DNA of 64,000 nucleotides. It comes from Anaspis maculata. Taxonomy: Eukaryota; Arthropoda; Insecta; Coleoptera; Scraptiidae. Shown piece after piece: positions 1 to 10,200 of the stretch. A model generated the notes under the pieces. It ran no database searches. It was not told the DNA's origin and saw only the letters and a list, made by a program, of their open reading frames with translations. Made by a program: the position numbers and the translations under genes. Positions within the stretch are counted from its first letter, which is position 1; each line of letters opens with the position of its first letter. Location of the stretch: NCBI GenBank assembly GCA_949128115.1, contig OX421966.1, positions 66,957,416 through 67,021,415 on the forward strand. The letters are read 5' to 3'.

Positions 1-560
1 AACATAGTGCATTGGTTTCTATTCAGGGTAAGAACACTACTCGTACAAATGTTTTTCGACAAAACTTGACAAAGTTAGTCAGACATTTGGAGAATTGTGC
101 GAAAGCTCGTACGAAAGCTTTGTTTTGCACCAAATGTGGTATCAGATACACAAAGAATGGCATTCAAAATACCATTTTGTTGATGAATGGAGCCAAGACG
201 CACGGATGTACAGAGTGTTCATAAGTGTTCATGGTTTATAAGACCATGCACATTGCACAAGGATTATTTGAAACGACACAATCTTCGGACGATACATCGA
301 TTTGGGCAAGTTCGAAATTGTGGCAGCCTATTTCAATTCCTTTCGGTGCCTCGAGTGCCCATTCAGACAAAATACAAAAGAAACTTGAAACCGCAGACAG
401 TGTCAAAGCACTTTGCGACCGACCGAATCGAATGGTTCGAGTGCACCAAGTGTTCGTACAAGGCGGAAGTGTTGAACTCGCAGGCAGTTGTCAATCACAT
501 TCAACTGCAGCCCACAACCCACAGCGCAGGTGCAGGAAAGCGCTGAATTTGAATTTTTGA
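1..560 (+). pseudogene. Decayed C2H2 zinc-finger gene relic
   Basis: Short open stretches in shifting frames contain zinc-finger-like pieces: FCTKCGIRYTKNG near 130-170, CLECPFRQNTKET near 345-380 and WFECTKCSYKAEVLNSQ near 430-480. The last closely resembles the finger consensus (WFQCNHCSYRAK) of the intact gene that starts at 1235, so this is probably an old duplicate of that gene or one of its decayed upstream exons. Frame changes and stops prevent a continuous reading, and the piece starts outside the window. Intron-separated exons of the same gene are an alternative, but I see no convincing splice sites. Confidence 0.45.
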
Positions 561-1234
561 AATTCCAAGGTTCCTATTGGTGGATGTTAAGGAATAATGT
601 CAAGATTCAAAACATTCTTTGCTCCTAACATTACGTTATTTTCATGGTTAAATGAAGGACATCGATCAATTTTTCGAAAGTGCTACCAACCTAGTGTCCT
701 CAAATTCGCTGTTGGTAATTATTTTTCAGTGTTCTTATTGGTGGATATTAGGAAGGGTGGTGTTAACATCGTCTTAAGTTTTCATTACAGAAGTTCTAAC
801 ATTACCATTGCCACTAACATGATTGTGAACGTCATCATTTGAAACTCGTTGCTTTGAATGCTAACATTACCATTGCCGATAACATTACGTTAACATTAAC
901 ATCATTGTGAATGGCCTATTAAGCCATTCACTACTGCTCAAGGGGGGCAAGTGGCGTGGCGACTATCATCTGTCATCTGTCATTCTCTGCTTTTAGTTCA
1001 CCCGTTAGAAGTTAGAAGGTAAAAGCTGGGATGGGCTAAAAGCAGAGGGCGTTAAAAGTGACGTTCCCATGCAGCTGGAAAAGCGATTCCCTACATCGTC
1101 ATATCCATATCGCTGAAAATCACTTTCCGAAATTTTATTGCATGTAACCATCCTCTTCACCATCACAAAATGTGAGTTGCTGATGAAAATGACCTGAATA
1201 GTTTGTAACAAGTCCCATTTCCGTGCTATTTTAG
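561..1234. other. Non-coding, AT-rich; no gene seen
   Basis: No coding signal is seen. Short imperfect repeats built on AACATTACCATTGCC and AACATTACGTTA recur between about 620 and 900. The segment ends in a splice-acceptor-like tract (GTGCTATTTTAG) just before the zinc-finger exon. Confidence 0.4.
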
Positions 1235-2408
1235 GTTAGAACCGCCTGACATTGTCGACACGTCGTACAACTGTTCGCAATGTTCGCATCGGACCGAATC
1301 CGTCTTTCAACTTGTCCACCACATTCAGAGGAATCACATAAATGTTCACGCATCTAAACTGCACCATGCCATTGTCGAACCGGAACAGTTCCCTTGCATC
1401 TACGACTGCGACTACAAGAGCTACTATAAATTCGAATTGTACGAACATTGCAACCAAGTACATAACGTCGGGAGGACCCGTTACAATGAAAATGGGACGT
1501 TTTGTAAAAAAATTGATGGATATCGGTGTGAGTACTGCGGATATGTGTCGTGTTCGAGTTTGTCTCTCATAAAACATCACGTTTTGTGTGGAAAGAAGCC
1601 GATGGGGGAGCCACAAGAGACCACTGAAGAGGGCCAAGATGAGGAATCGGTAACTCCGCATGGGGCTGCTGCAAGGACCGTTACATATGTTGGAGTAATG
1701 GAATCGAACGTGTTTATACATGATTCGAATGTGAAACTCAATAAGGGGTTTCAGTGCAACTTTTGTTCGTACAGAGCTAAACGAAAGTTGCATTTGAGGG
1801 AGCACATGATGAGTAGACATGCTGCGACTGAAGAAATCAACTGGTTCCAGTGTAACCATTGTTCGTACCGGGCTAAAAGAAAATATACTTTGAAAGAGCA
1901 CAAGACGAATAAACATGCTGTGAATAAGGAAATCCTCTGGTTCCAGTGCAACCAATGTTCGTATCGAGCTAAACATAACTCAGCTTTGAAATCGCACAAC
2001 ATGTATAAACACGCTGCGAATGAAGAAATCAACTGGTTCCAGTGTAACCATTGTTCGTACCGGGCTAAAAAAAAATCAACTTTGAAAGAGCACAAGACGA
2101 ATAAACATGCCGTGAATGAGGAAATCCTCTGGTTCCAGTGCAACCAATGTTCGTATCGAGCTAAACATAACTCAGCTTTGAAATCGCACAACATGTATAA
2201 ACACGCTGCGAATGAAGAAGTCAACTGGTTCCAATGCAACCATTGTTCGTACCAAGCTAAACGAAAGTCGCATTTGAAAGACCACATGACGAATAAACAT
2301 GCTGCGCGTGAAGAAATCAACTGGTTCCAGTGCGACCTTTGTTCGTACCGAGCGAAGCAAAAATCATGTTTGAAAAGACATAATATGCGGAAACATGTAA
2401 CAATTTGA
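1235..2408 (+). CDS. Tandem C2H2 zinc-finger protein, terminal exon
   Basis: The reading frame is open from the acceptor-like site at 1231-1234 to TGA at 2406-2408, about 390 codons. A start at 1437 is possible but would lose two upstream fingers. About ten finger units are visible. The first three are divergent (YNCSQCSHRTESVF.., FPCIYDCDYKSYY.., and YRCEYCGYVS.. ending in C instead of H). Seven regular ones follow with the pattern FQCNxCSYRAKxxxxLKxHxxxKH, each spaced 32 residues apart with a long acidic linker (NEEINW or NEEILW) instead of the usual TGEKP. Zinc fingers of this SYRAK type are known in nucleic-acid-binding insect proteins; the target here is unknown. The 5' exon is not identified. 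Upstream relics suggest a duplicated family. Confidence 0.75.
1839..2222 (+). repeat. 192-bp two-finger tandem duplication
   Basis: Two adjacent 192-bp units (1839-2030 and 2031-2222) are nearly identical. Each encodes one HCSYRAK..TLKEHKTNKH finger and one QCSYRAKHNSALKSHNMYKH finger. This is a recent in-frame duplication of a two-finger module. Confidence 0.85.
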
Positions 2409-4121
2409 GAAATCAAGAGGGCCAAAATCATATGCATACAGGTGTTACGTAACGGTGATCATGCATATAGCTTTGGGAGGTTATCGCCCCGCCCCCCACC
2501 CCCCAAAAAAATTTGCAGGTATACCTAATATTATGTGCACTTCTACCGTGATTCTAGTGAACTGTGAAATTTTGTTGCTAAGTTTCCAAATCTCAAATAT
2601 AGAAAATCCTCAAAACTTTGCAGTTGGCTGCTCTGGCCGCATTCGGCACAATAATTTGCGAAGAGACACGAAGTCGTCCCAACCAGTTTTGAAACATTTT
2701 TTGCGTATTTCCTCCGCAAATAGACGGAACATTTTTGCGGGACGTGATGTCTGACGCTTTTTTCCATTTGATTGGAAAATGTAATATAATTTTTCGACCT
2801 GTTTCTAACTTTCGCCAATGAACAAATGAATCAAAGGAGCCTTGACATTTGACAGTTGTCAAAAATATTTCCAACCTCTCGAAGCCGGTTCAACTTTCGA
2901 TGATTCAAATTAAGGAATATACAAGCCCTTCGTCCAACAAAGAGGCTCCTGTTCCCGAGCCTGTTCCAGAAGAAAAGAATTTCAGGCGATACAAGGATCG
3001 CCCTGGCGGTTTGTCACAGGCAAAAGAATTTACATGTAGAAAGTTAATTGAACCAAACCCGAGACCAAACCAAATAAAAAAAAACCCAGCCGCTCAAAGT
3101 TGCGTATTGGACCGGAACTGATGTGAGTACCTTCAATTTACAATTTGCTCTGGCTTGCTTTCGCAAATTGCTTTGCAATAGGCCGCCGTCAAGATGACTT
3201 AGATTGAAACCCCATGCTGTTTTGGTGTCTAAATGACGGTAACACAGCGCTGCGCCCCACATCTCCTAGTCGCACTTCCACGTATGACAAGGTCAGTTTT
3301 TCAAGATTTTAATATCGATTTGATAAGAAATATAATTTTACTTTCAGAAAAGCCAGTCTCACACCAGGTAAAAAGATGGCAAGCCTACAATGCTAAAGTA
3401 GAAAATTTGCCCAGCCAACTAAAATCACCGTATAAGTGAACCTACTTTAGCATTCCCAGGCGGCACGCCACTGTCTGCGTGATTCAACAATCATGCAAGA
3501 GATGGCGTGACGGACTCGACAAGTGAAGACGGCGAGATCGAGAGCAGCAGCCACTACAATTTTCAAGAATTTTATTATTATAATATTCATCAAAGTCTAG
3601 ACCCGAGTCCAGATCGTACTTCAAAAATCGGTCTTTTTGGAGAAATATTCAATAAATGGTTTATAGTTCTTAGAACAAATCGATAGTTCATTCTCAAATG
3701 TGTTCGAAAAAATCACAACAAATGAAGTTCATTATTTGCCGAAAAATTGATCCGTGAGAAAGTAAGTTCTTGAATAACTAAATGTTTTTGGCCAAACTAT
3801 TTAGTATGAGTGGAAACTGCGCATCTTGAAAGCAAGCAATATTTGAGTTGCTTGTATATCAAAAAACGGAAACGCTAGCAGCTGTTACGGTTTTTTGAAG
3901 AAAATGCATTAGAAATCATGATATACTTTATGACTTAACCTGTACCTCGATACTTTACAAGATTTTGTATTATTTTATACAATATTATTATCACATATTA
4001 TCGCCAAAACGATGTCCATCATAATGAGGTATCCAAACTACGATTATTTTAGACATCATCCATTCCCATCAGTTGTTTTTACAGAAGTTTGTTTCGAGAA
4101 CTTCCAATCTCCTTGTTGGCA
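2409..4121. other. Intergenic region, no recognised gene
   Basis: This is the tail-to-tail interval between the zinc-finger gene and the 3' end of the acyltransferase gene. One open frame at 2849-3121 (+, 90 codons) encodes a Pro/Lys/Arg-rich peptide with EAPVPEPVPEEKNFRRYKDRPGG. It matches no family I know and could be an exon, since a GTGAGTACC donor-like site lies at 3122-3130. I give that a low probability. The rest is AT-rich without clear repeats. Confidence 0.3.
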
Positions 4122-4444
4122 TTATCTTGGTAATAGTTTTTTTTGCAGTTCACTCACAGGCATTTCAAATAGCAAAGTCAAAATTAAAGACAATTCATAA
4201 GTCGCCCCAAAATACCACACAATATCTGCAATCTGCAAAGGATGTTCGAAATGATTGGATAGGTCCCCCAGCAATATTCCAAAGTGATACCAATACCAAC
4301 CATAATAGAACCCGAGAGGTACATTAGAGATCTTCTGCTTCCAATCATTACTCTCATCAAAAAACACGTGAGTTAAGTAAGCACTGTAAGTCAGCCTTCC
4401 CATGATGTACAGAGGTTTAAATTCACACACCTTTCTCCCTAATC
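4122..4444 (-). CDS. Acyltransferase-3 terminal exon
   Basis: Starts after CATTTTCCTAG in phase 1 and runs to TAA at 4122-4124. It contains PLYIMGRLTYSAYLTHVFF, a Tyr/Trp-rich loop and a last membrane segment ending in LLFEMPVSELQKKLLPR. The FEMP(x)3LxK ending is typical of the family. Confidence 0.8.
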
Positions 4445-4500
4445 CTAGGAAAATGTTATTCATTACAAAAAAAAAAACAGCTTGAGAACATGGAACTTAC

Positions 4501-4581
4501 TGCCATTCCCTTGAATCATGCCAAGTATGCCAACTCCAATCGCCAGAGTAAAGAATGTCCGACCCGTGCTGCTATAAATAG
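4501..4581 (-). CDS. Acyltransferase-3 exon (TLAIGVGILGMIQG)
   Basis: An 81-bp exon between the acceptor ATTGCATTCAG and the donor GTAAGTTCC, phase 1 at both ends. It encodes IYSSTGRTFFTLAIGVGILG, which fits the family's 'hRtlWalglaw' membrane segment. Confidence 0.75.
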
Positions 4582-4643
4582 CTGAATGCAATCAAAGGGT
4601 TGTATTGGTAATTCGGACTCAGTAGTATTGTACTAGGTATTAC

Positions 4644-4834
4644 CTACAACAATTTCAAGTCCCACTACCAAGACAAATACCCACCAAGATAGGTTTTTGA
4701 GCCGAGTATTGAGAAAATTCTGAGTTCTATATTTGTAATAAGTGTAACCAAACGCTATGACGCTACAAATCGAGGAATGTTGGCCCAAAAAGAAATCATA
4801 GCCTGATGCCATTGCTTGGAATGGAGCAGTGCCT
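4644..4834 (-). CDS. Acyltransferase-3 exon
   Basis: Reads GTAPFQAMASGYDFFLGQHS through GYTYYKYRTQN to a membrane segment, with a donor GTAATACC in phase 1. The acceptor is taken as ACCAAG at 4835 because it restores phase with the preceding exon through a 64-bp intron. A TTTTAAG acceptor at 4853 is the alternative but leaves a stop or the wrong phase. Confidence 0.6.
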
Positions 4835-4898
4835 CTTGGTAAAGCCACCTTAAAATTCAAAAGAATAAGTCACAAATGGAACCTGGAAGAAAACTTAC

Positions 4899-4930
4899 TC
4901 AGGCGTGGCCCGTAAACAAAATTCCCAGTT
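4899..4930 (-). CDS. Acyltransferase-3 exon, 3' portion after the LINE
   Basis: Encodes roughly NNWEFCLRATPE and ends at a GTAAGT donor (4898-4893). The frame is continuous with ..AMTYQ at 6231 once the LINE and its short TATTC duplication are ignored, which is the main evidence that the LINE sits inside an exon. Confidence 0.6.
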
Positions 4931-4934
4931 ATTC

Positions 4935-6230
4935 CTAGATTTTTCACTTACATCTAGAGCAAGCTGGACAAAGGATGTCACGTGGCGGCGGTCTTCTTTG
5001 ATTAGTCAAAAGCATTCGACAGCCTTGATATAGATCATCTGTGCAGTAAGCTGTATGCGATTGGAATGAGAGGCAGTGTTCTGTCGTGTCTCAGGTCTTA
5101 CTTGTCGAACAGGAGGATGCGAGTCGAGGTTGATGGTGAGACATCGAACTTGTATGGTGTTGACCTGGGGGTTCCTCAGGGCTCCGTTCTGGGGCCGCTA
5201 CTCTTTTTATTATTTATCAATGATTTACCTGACCATATATCTCAAGGTCTTTTAGTGATGTTCGCTGATGACAGCTCAATAGCGGTTTCGGGGCGGAGCC
5301 CGGGGGAGCTCAGGGCCTTGATTTCTGACATATCCTGCCAGTTTCATCAATGGTGCCTTAAAAACAAGTTGATTGTGAATCCGGAGAAGACCGTTGTCGT
5401 AAAGTTTTGCAATAGAAAGGTTAGCGAAGACTTGAGTTTCGTGGTTGGTGGCTTTCCCGTGGTCGGTTCCGCGTCTACCAAGTTCCTCGGTCTTCATGTT
5501 GATCAGTCGCTTGGCTGGGGTCAGCACATCGAAGCCGTCTGTAAAAAATTGAATTCGACCTTCTATGCTATTTTGAAGCTCAGAACTACTTTGGGTCCAG
5601 CTGATTTGTTGAATACCTACTATTCTCTGGCCTATTCTTGCTTAAGTTATCACATTGTCTTTTGGGGTCGAGTTTGGGGTGCATCTTCCAGCAGTCACAG
5701 GGCTTTTGTAGGCCAAAAAAGAATCATGAGACTAATCTTTGATCTTTCGTATCAACAATCATGCAGACCGGTTTTCATGGAGCAGAAAATTCTGCCTTTG
5801 CCCTGCATCTACATTTACAAATGTTTATTACTAGTTAAAAACAACGTACACACTCTTGAAAGAAACTGTGATCATCACAGCTATTCCACTAGGCACCGAC
5901 ATTCTTTGGTCACATCTAGTCATAATTCTAGTCAGTATGAAAGGTCTCCGAGTTACAGGGGTATACAAATGTATAATAAGCTACCGCATAAGTTCAAAAC
6001 TATGACCTCCAAATAATTTTCTAAACATGTCAAGGATCTGCTGCTCTTCCATTGTTTCTACTCTGTCGACGAGTATATGTTATGTGATTTGTAGTTGTTT
6101 TCTGTGATATTATGTTACTGTCGAATTAACATTGTTCATGATGTTATTTATTTATTTATTTATTGTTTGACGTGTACATCCGACACTTCGGCCTCGTACA
6201 AATAAAATTCTATTCTATTCTATTCTATTC
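4935..6230 (+). mobile_element. 5'-truncated non-LTR retrotransposon (CR1/Jockey-like LINE)
   Basis: Contains the middle and C-terminal part of a reverse transcriptase, then a 3' UTR ending in a (TTCTA)n microsatellite at about 6205-6230. The 5' end is missing, as usual for dead-on-arrival copies. The flanks share only TATTC (4930-4934 and 6226-6230), which could be the target duplication but also matches the tail repeat. It is inserted in antisense to the acyltransferase gene, inside a coding exon. Confidence 0.85.
4970..6016 (+). pseudogene. LINE reverse transcriptase, truncated, with an internal stop
   Basis: The frame reads LDKGCHVAAVFFD-stop-SKAFDSLDIDHL, then is open from about 5015 to TAA at 6014-6016. 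Visible RT blocks are SKAFDSLD, LSNRRMRVEVDG, GVPQGSVLGPLLFLLFINDLP, MFADDSS (catalytic Asp pair) and LNPEKT-like LIVNPEKTVVVKF, then the thumb region. The UAG at the position of the usual DFSKAFD/DLSKAFD residue, a likely one-base frameshift near 4960 and the missing 5' half make it non-functional. An ATG at 5066 is only internal. Confidence 0.85.
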
Positions 6231-6388
6231 TGGTAAGTCATAGCGAAGATAACGGCTGCGTGGACGGCAAGCAAGCTTCCAAGAATCATTGGAATTCTCT
6301 TTGGGTTTTGCCACATGATTCTTAACAAAAAGAGTGTCACGATGAAATACTGCGTATCGATACTCACGTACCAACTTTCAGGCATGCA
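6231..6388 (-). CDS. Acyltransferase-3 exon, 5' portion before the LINE
   Basis: Starts after TTACATTTTCAG with TGC ATG CCT (CMPESWYVSIDTQYF). It runs through a hydrophobic span to ..VIFAMTYQ, then meets the (TTCTA)n tail of the LINE in mid-exon. Reading resumes in frame at 4930 (NNWEFCLRATPE) beyond the element. Confidence 0.75.
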
Positions 6389-6455
6389 CTGAAAATGTAA
6401 TAAACTCACAAAATAAGTAGGTAAATCAATTGGTGGCTATCAAAAACTAGGACAA

Positions 6456-6700
6456 TACTTGACACGAAGTATAGCGAACAAGTTTCTAGGTCAAAATCCC
6501 CAAAAAAATTCATAGGTATAGACAATACAAATAGAAAAGACACATGTCGTCACGGAATTTTACGGTTGCGTAGGAACCAGGTGAGTCCATCATTCAAAAA
6601 AAAGGTTGGCTGATTTTTGTTGCCCCAATATCCGTGACGACGGTGGTGATAACATTATGGTCTTCTCTATTTGTATTGTCTATACTTCATGTCAAGGTAT
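6456..6700. repeat. Small foldback element in an acyltransferase intron
   Basis: Sequence around TTGACACGAAGTATAG and TAGACAATACAAATAG on the left is repeated inverted at 6650-6700 (CTATTTGTATTGTCTATACTTCATG). The CGTCACGGA/TCCGTGACG pair lies further in. It looks like a non-autonomous MITE. Confidence 0.5.
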
Positions 6701-6752
6701 AGATTTCAAATTTTAATGGTTGCCATGGTACATATCGACGACGAATGCTTAC

Positions 6753-6819
6753 CATTCGTCTGTCACCAGTGTAGTGATTGATGAACAGCAAATTTGACCA
6801 CCAAGTTCTCCTGCAATCT
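6753..6819 (-). CDS. Acyltransferase-3 exon (WWSNLL motif)
   Basis: A 67-bp exon preceded by an acceptor (GCGCACAG) and followed by the donor GTAAGC on the - strand. It encodes DCRRTWWSNLLFINHYTGDRRM and ends on a codon boundary that matches the next exon. The conserved Cys-x-x-x-WW-x-NLL-x-I-N block is diagnostic. Confidence 0.7.
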
Positions 6820-7176
6820 CTGTGCGCATCTCCAACGAACATGTCCCATCGTCAGAACTCTGCACCTGAAAAACCTGCAGCATTTGATGCTCAATATAGG
6901 GCCACCATAAATCAGAGAATAAAAGCCTTCAAAGGTTCGGAATCGCGCGCGCATTTTCCACCTTCTGCAGGTGAGCAGTTTCCTCCCACGATACGTCGAG
7001 CTTCCCCGCAAAGGGGGCGCCATCAGTGCCGCATTTTCTCGCACGCCACCGCCAACCGCGTGTTTGTACCGACGTCCACCGCCTACCTACCCACCTACCT
7101 ACCCGACTTTTCCCGCATCGCAGCTTTCACGATTTCAATAATATAATATCGATTTGCGGTTTCAGTTGCCGACAAA
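6820..7176. promoter_or_regulatory. CpG-rich 5' region of OSCP1
   Basis: A GC- and CpG-rich stretch (about 6940-7110, GTTCGGAATCGCGCGCGC, CGCCACCGCCAACCGCG) directly upstream of the OSCP1 start codon. It is unusual in this AT-rich window. The divergent acyltransferase exons begin on its other side. A TTTCAG at 7159-7165 could be a 5' UTR splice acceptor. No TATA box is clear. Confidence 0.35.
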
Positions 7177-7288
7177 ATGTCCAACTATGTAACACCGTTT
7201 CTCGTACTCAATCTCGGCTCCGAAATGGTGTTCGTCGTTGCTCAAAGACTCCAAGCTCAAAGCCTCTCCGTAGACCGCATAAACTTAG
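7177..7288 (+). CDS. Oscp1: OSCP1 exon 1
   Basis: ATG at 7177 in context GACAAAATG. It ends AACTTAG before the donor GTGACT, phase 1. The joined codon G|TG gives Val, restoring VDRINLVLDEII across the junction. Confidence 0.85.
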
Positions 7289-10200
7289 GTGACTAAACTT
7301 TGAACTTAAATCCTAAAGTGAAAGCCAAAGCTTACTGTTGTCTATAAATAGTAGATGCAATTGTGTGATGCACCGGCTTAATTTGTGAGATGCGTTTTGT
7401 TGAAAAAAAAAACAAATTCAATATAATTGGTACCTACCTACCTACTTATCCAACCCACCTATATTGAATCAAGATAATGAAGGTAGGAAAAGTACCTACA
7501 AAGTCGCTATGGCTTCAACAGTTGAAGATAAACAAAATTAATTATTCTGACGTAGGTAGGTACTTAATAATAATATTGAATCACTTGGTCATGAATCTAC
7601 TTTTACATAATATGACATAATATCCTATAAGTGATGCTTATCAAACCACCCCGCCTGTCACTTCCTTTCGTGGGCAGTTTGAGTAATTTCACCGTTATTA
7701 CCTATTAGAGCACTAATTGATATCTGATTCCGGTTTGGAAATTAAAGAGCTTGCACCAAAAAATCGAAATGGTTGCCTGAAATTGGCCGTGATCACAACT
7801 CTGGAAAAAATGACGTTTGGGCGATAAGTTGACTTATTAGAGAGAATTTATCTCAACCGAGATCCAATAGGACTAATAAATGTTGCTATTACATAGGCAG
7901 GTACTTATAATAGGTCCCTTCGTTTCGGTTTTTTTGAGTGCGCATGTCTGGCGCGAATTTCATAGTTTCGTACACCAATATTGAAAATTAACACACAAAA
8001 ATATTGTAGTGCACCTAAAATTTCACAAATAATTTGGTTGGATGTTAGATACCATTTTTTATATCCAAAGGAAATGTTCCATTGAAATTGAATTCAATGA
8101 TCATTTGTGGAAGTTCAGGAACAACGAAAATGGCAACAGCGCTCAAAACAACAAGACATCGGCGCCAACTGTCACTTGTGACAATTATGATCACACTTCT
8201 CGTTTCTACCTGACCTACATTTCATTTGCTCATGTTTTGACAAAAGAACAGAACCTGTTGAAAATGGCTGTACCGAGAAGGAAGTTCGAAGAAGCTACGA
8301 AGAGATGCATTTACGGTATGATAAAAGTGACAGCCAGGAACCAGTTGTTGGTCAGGCGGCTAGACAGAGCATGCAGCGTTGTCATTCAACTGACAGGTGT
8401 ACGAAAGTTTTCAAAATTTGGAGCCTTCAAGCATGCGCACCTGCCCAAACGGAGTAGCCTATTGAAACAAATATCTAGTGCAAATGAGGGACTGTACTTC
8501 CCACAAAAAAGAAGTCGCACGCCAACTTGAGGAAGCTCGCGTGTCTGATCCACGAACCTGTAGTATAGTTGAACAGATGATAACAGAGGGGGAAATGACG
8601 CCAGGCGGGCGCTGCCATGAGATTATTGAGATTATGTGGACGTTGGGTTTTTGTTTTCAACGGTTGGCATCACCTGCCACGGCAACGGTCTGATTCTACG
8701 AGTTTACCTAGGTATATCCTGTTCACTTTTTATTTTCAGTAGAATGACTTTTTGGAGCGAAAATAAAGTGACAAGCTGGAGCGCTGCACAGTGGGCGAAG
8801 TAGCTCAGCTAGCTGGACATGAACTCCCATGCGAGAGATCCCGGGTTCAAATCCTATTGGAGGGCAGTTCTTTTTTTCGTTTTTTTCCCCATTAGGAAAA
8901 GGTGATCATTGAATATTATCACATTTATTTACCATACTTACCATAGCCCATGATTTTTTCAAGTTTAACCTGATTTATCACCTATTATATTCAAAAAAGT
9001 TACAGCAAAATTATTGAAAATACTCTTGAAAAAAAATTGACCAACCGCAGAGTCGCGCATAGTCGCAGGATATTTCAATGTTTCTGTGAGGATAAATGGT
9101 CCACTGACACAATGTCAGCAAAAACTTTGATGGCAATTAAAGGCAACTACCACTTTCGCACCAGCGAAAATCACTTATTCATAAGAAAAATAGCATTTTT
9201 CAATTATCTTTATGTAATTTTTTTTAGAGCTTTTTAAAACACCCTGTAGTAAAACAATCTTTACAATTTGATTCTACATTGATGAGGCTACAAGAGCTAT
9301 CCATTGAAGTCGAAATAACAGTTTGTATGACTGTGTTACCCGGATCTGAAAATGCTCCATAATATTGGAACGTTTTTTTTTTTGTTCCAAGCTGTGGTAA
9401 TGACCCGAACTTTGAGACTGATTACTCAATAAGAAAGGAGTTGGAACAAAATCTTTACAATGAAATGAGATCGTGGACTAATTGGCTACACCCCTGGAAT
9501 AGAATCATTGCTGAATTCTCGAAATCATTTTTCAGACTTATGTCCGGCTACGAACGCGATTCCGCCCAGTGTGCGCTGGGAGGATACGGCTGACGGCCGC
9601 TGATAGTTTCGATCCAAAACTTTGCAGGTGCCATCAGCCGTAGCCGTAGCCCCCCATCTTGTCACTTTATTTTTGATTCAAAAAGCCATTTTACTGAAAA
9701 TAAAAAGTGAAGCACTGCGCGGCACTGACAGCCAAGCACCGAGTGTCACCGAGCGAAAATTATTCCAGTGAACCTCAAACGCTCTATGTAATAACGGTAA
9801 ACTCTTGCAAATCTTCATAGATCGGTGACAAATTTAGCTATAAATGATATTATGATCCTACACTAAAATCATATATTTATAAAATAGAGTATACAGGGTG
9901 GTCCAGGTTATAGTAGCAATAATTCACTATTCGATTTTCCATCGAAAACTAGATCGACACGCATGATTCAATTTTTCTCCAAAACGCTTCCTGAGAGATA
10001 CAGCCGTTCAAAGTTCTGTTTTTAAAATCTTATTTTTGCAATAACTCTAAGGTCATCAAAGCGATTTCGACCAAATTTGGTACAAATACCCATTATATAG
10101 ATGCTCATCATTTGACGTGGATAACTTTTGTCAAACTTGTCCAGTGGCGTAGATACTGGGGAATCGTTTAACTTCTCTCATCCCATTTTCTACGCCACTG

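Larger units (their letters stand above)
4122..6819 (-). pseudogene. Acyltransferase-3 family (nose resistant to fluoxetine 6-like), C-terminal part, split by a LINE
   Basis: Five - strand exon blocks join in phase into the C-terminal half of an Nrf-6/acyltransferase-3 membrane protein. In order they carry CRRTWWSNLLFINHY (6753-6819), CMPESWYVSIDTQYF plus a hydrophobic segment (6231-6388, continuing at 4899-4930), a further membrane segment ending in SWWVFVLVVGLEIVV (4644-4834), YSSTGRTFFTLAIGVG (4501-4581) and GRLTYSAYLTH plus a final membrane segment LSLILTLLFEMP (4122-4444, stop TAA). The WWxNLLxIN, CMPxSWYxxxDxQ and RLTYxAYLxH motifs are hallmarks of this multi-pass family, whose members are linked to lipid transport or acylation in worm and insects. 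The second exon is interrupted by the LINE at 4935-6230, so this copy cannot encode the full protein unless the insert is spliced out. The N-terminal exons, including the NRF domain, were not found. Confidence 0.8.
8713..9712. mobile_element. MITE with TATATCC termini, interrupted copy
   Basis: Termini CACTTTTTATTTTCAGTAGA and its inverse, with inner inverted AATAAAGTGACAAGCTGG. It is the counterpart of the intact copy at 25481-25689 and of the related copy at 51412-51608. This copy is split at 8787 by another element. Confidence 0.75.

Noticed and set aside
1751..2437. Long antisense frame across the zinc-finger exon
   Set aside because: Shadow of the repetitive zinc-finger codons on the + strand.
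6763..7044. 93-codon - strand frame upstream of the acyltransferase exon
   Set aside because: The real family motif (WWSNLLFINHY) is in a different frame of the same stretch. This frame shows no similarity.
8042..8530. 162-codon open frame in OSCP1 intron 1
   Set aside because: No family similarity recognised and no splice or start context; it also runs into the palindrome boundary. Mentioned only in the intron description.
8794..8867. Functional tRNA gene
   Set aside because: A and B boxes are present but the T-arm and anticodon arm do not pair properly. Treated as tRNA-derived.
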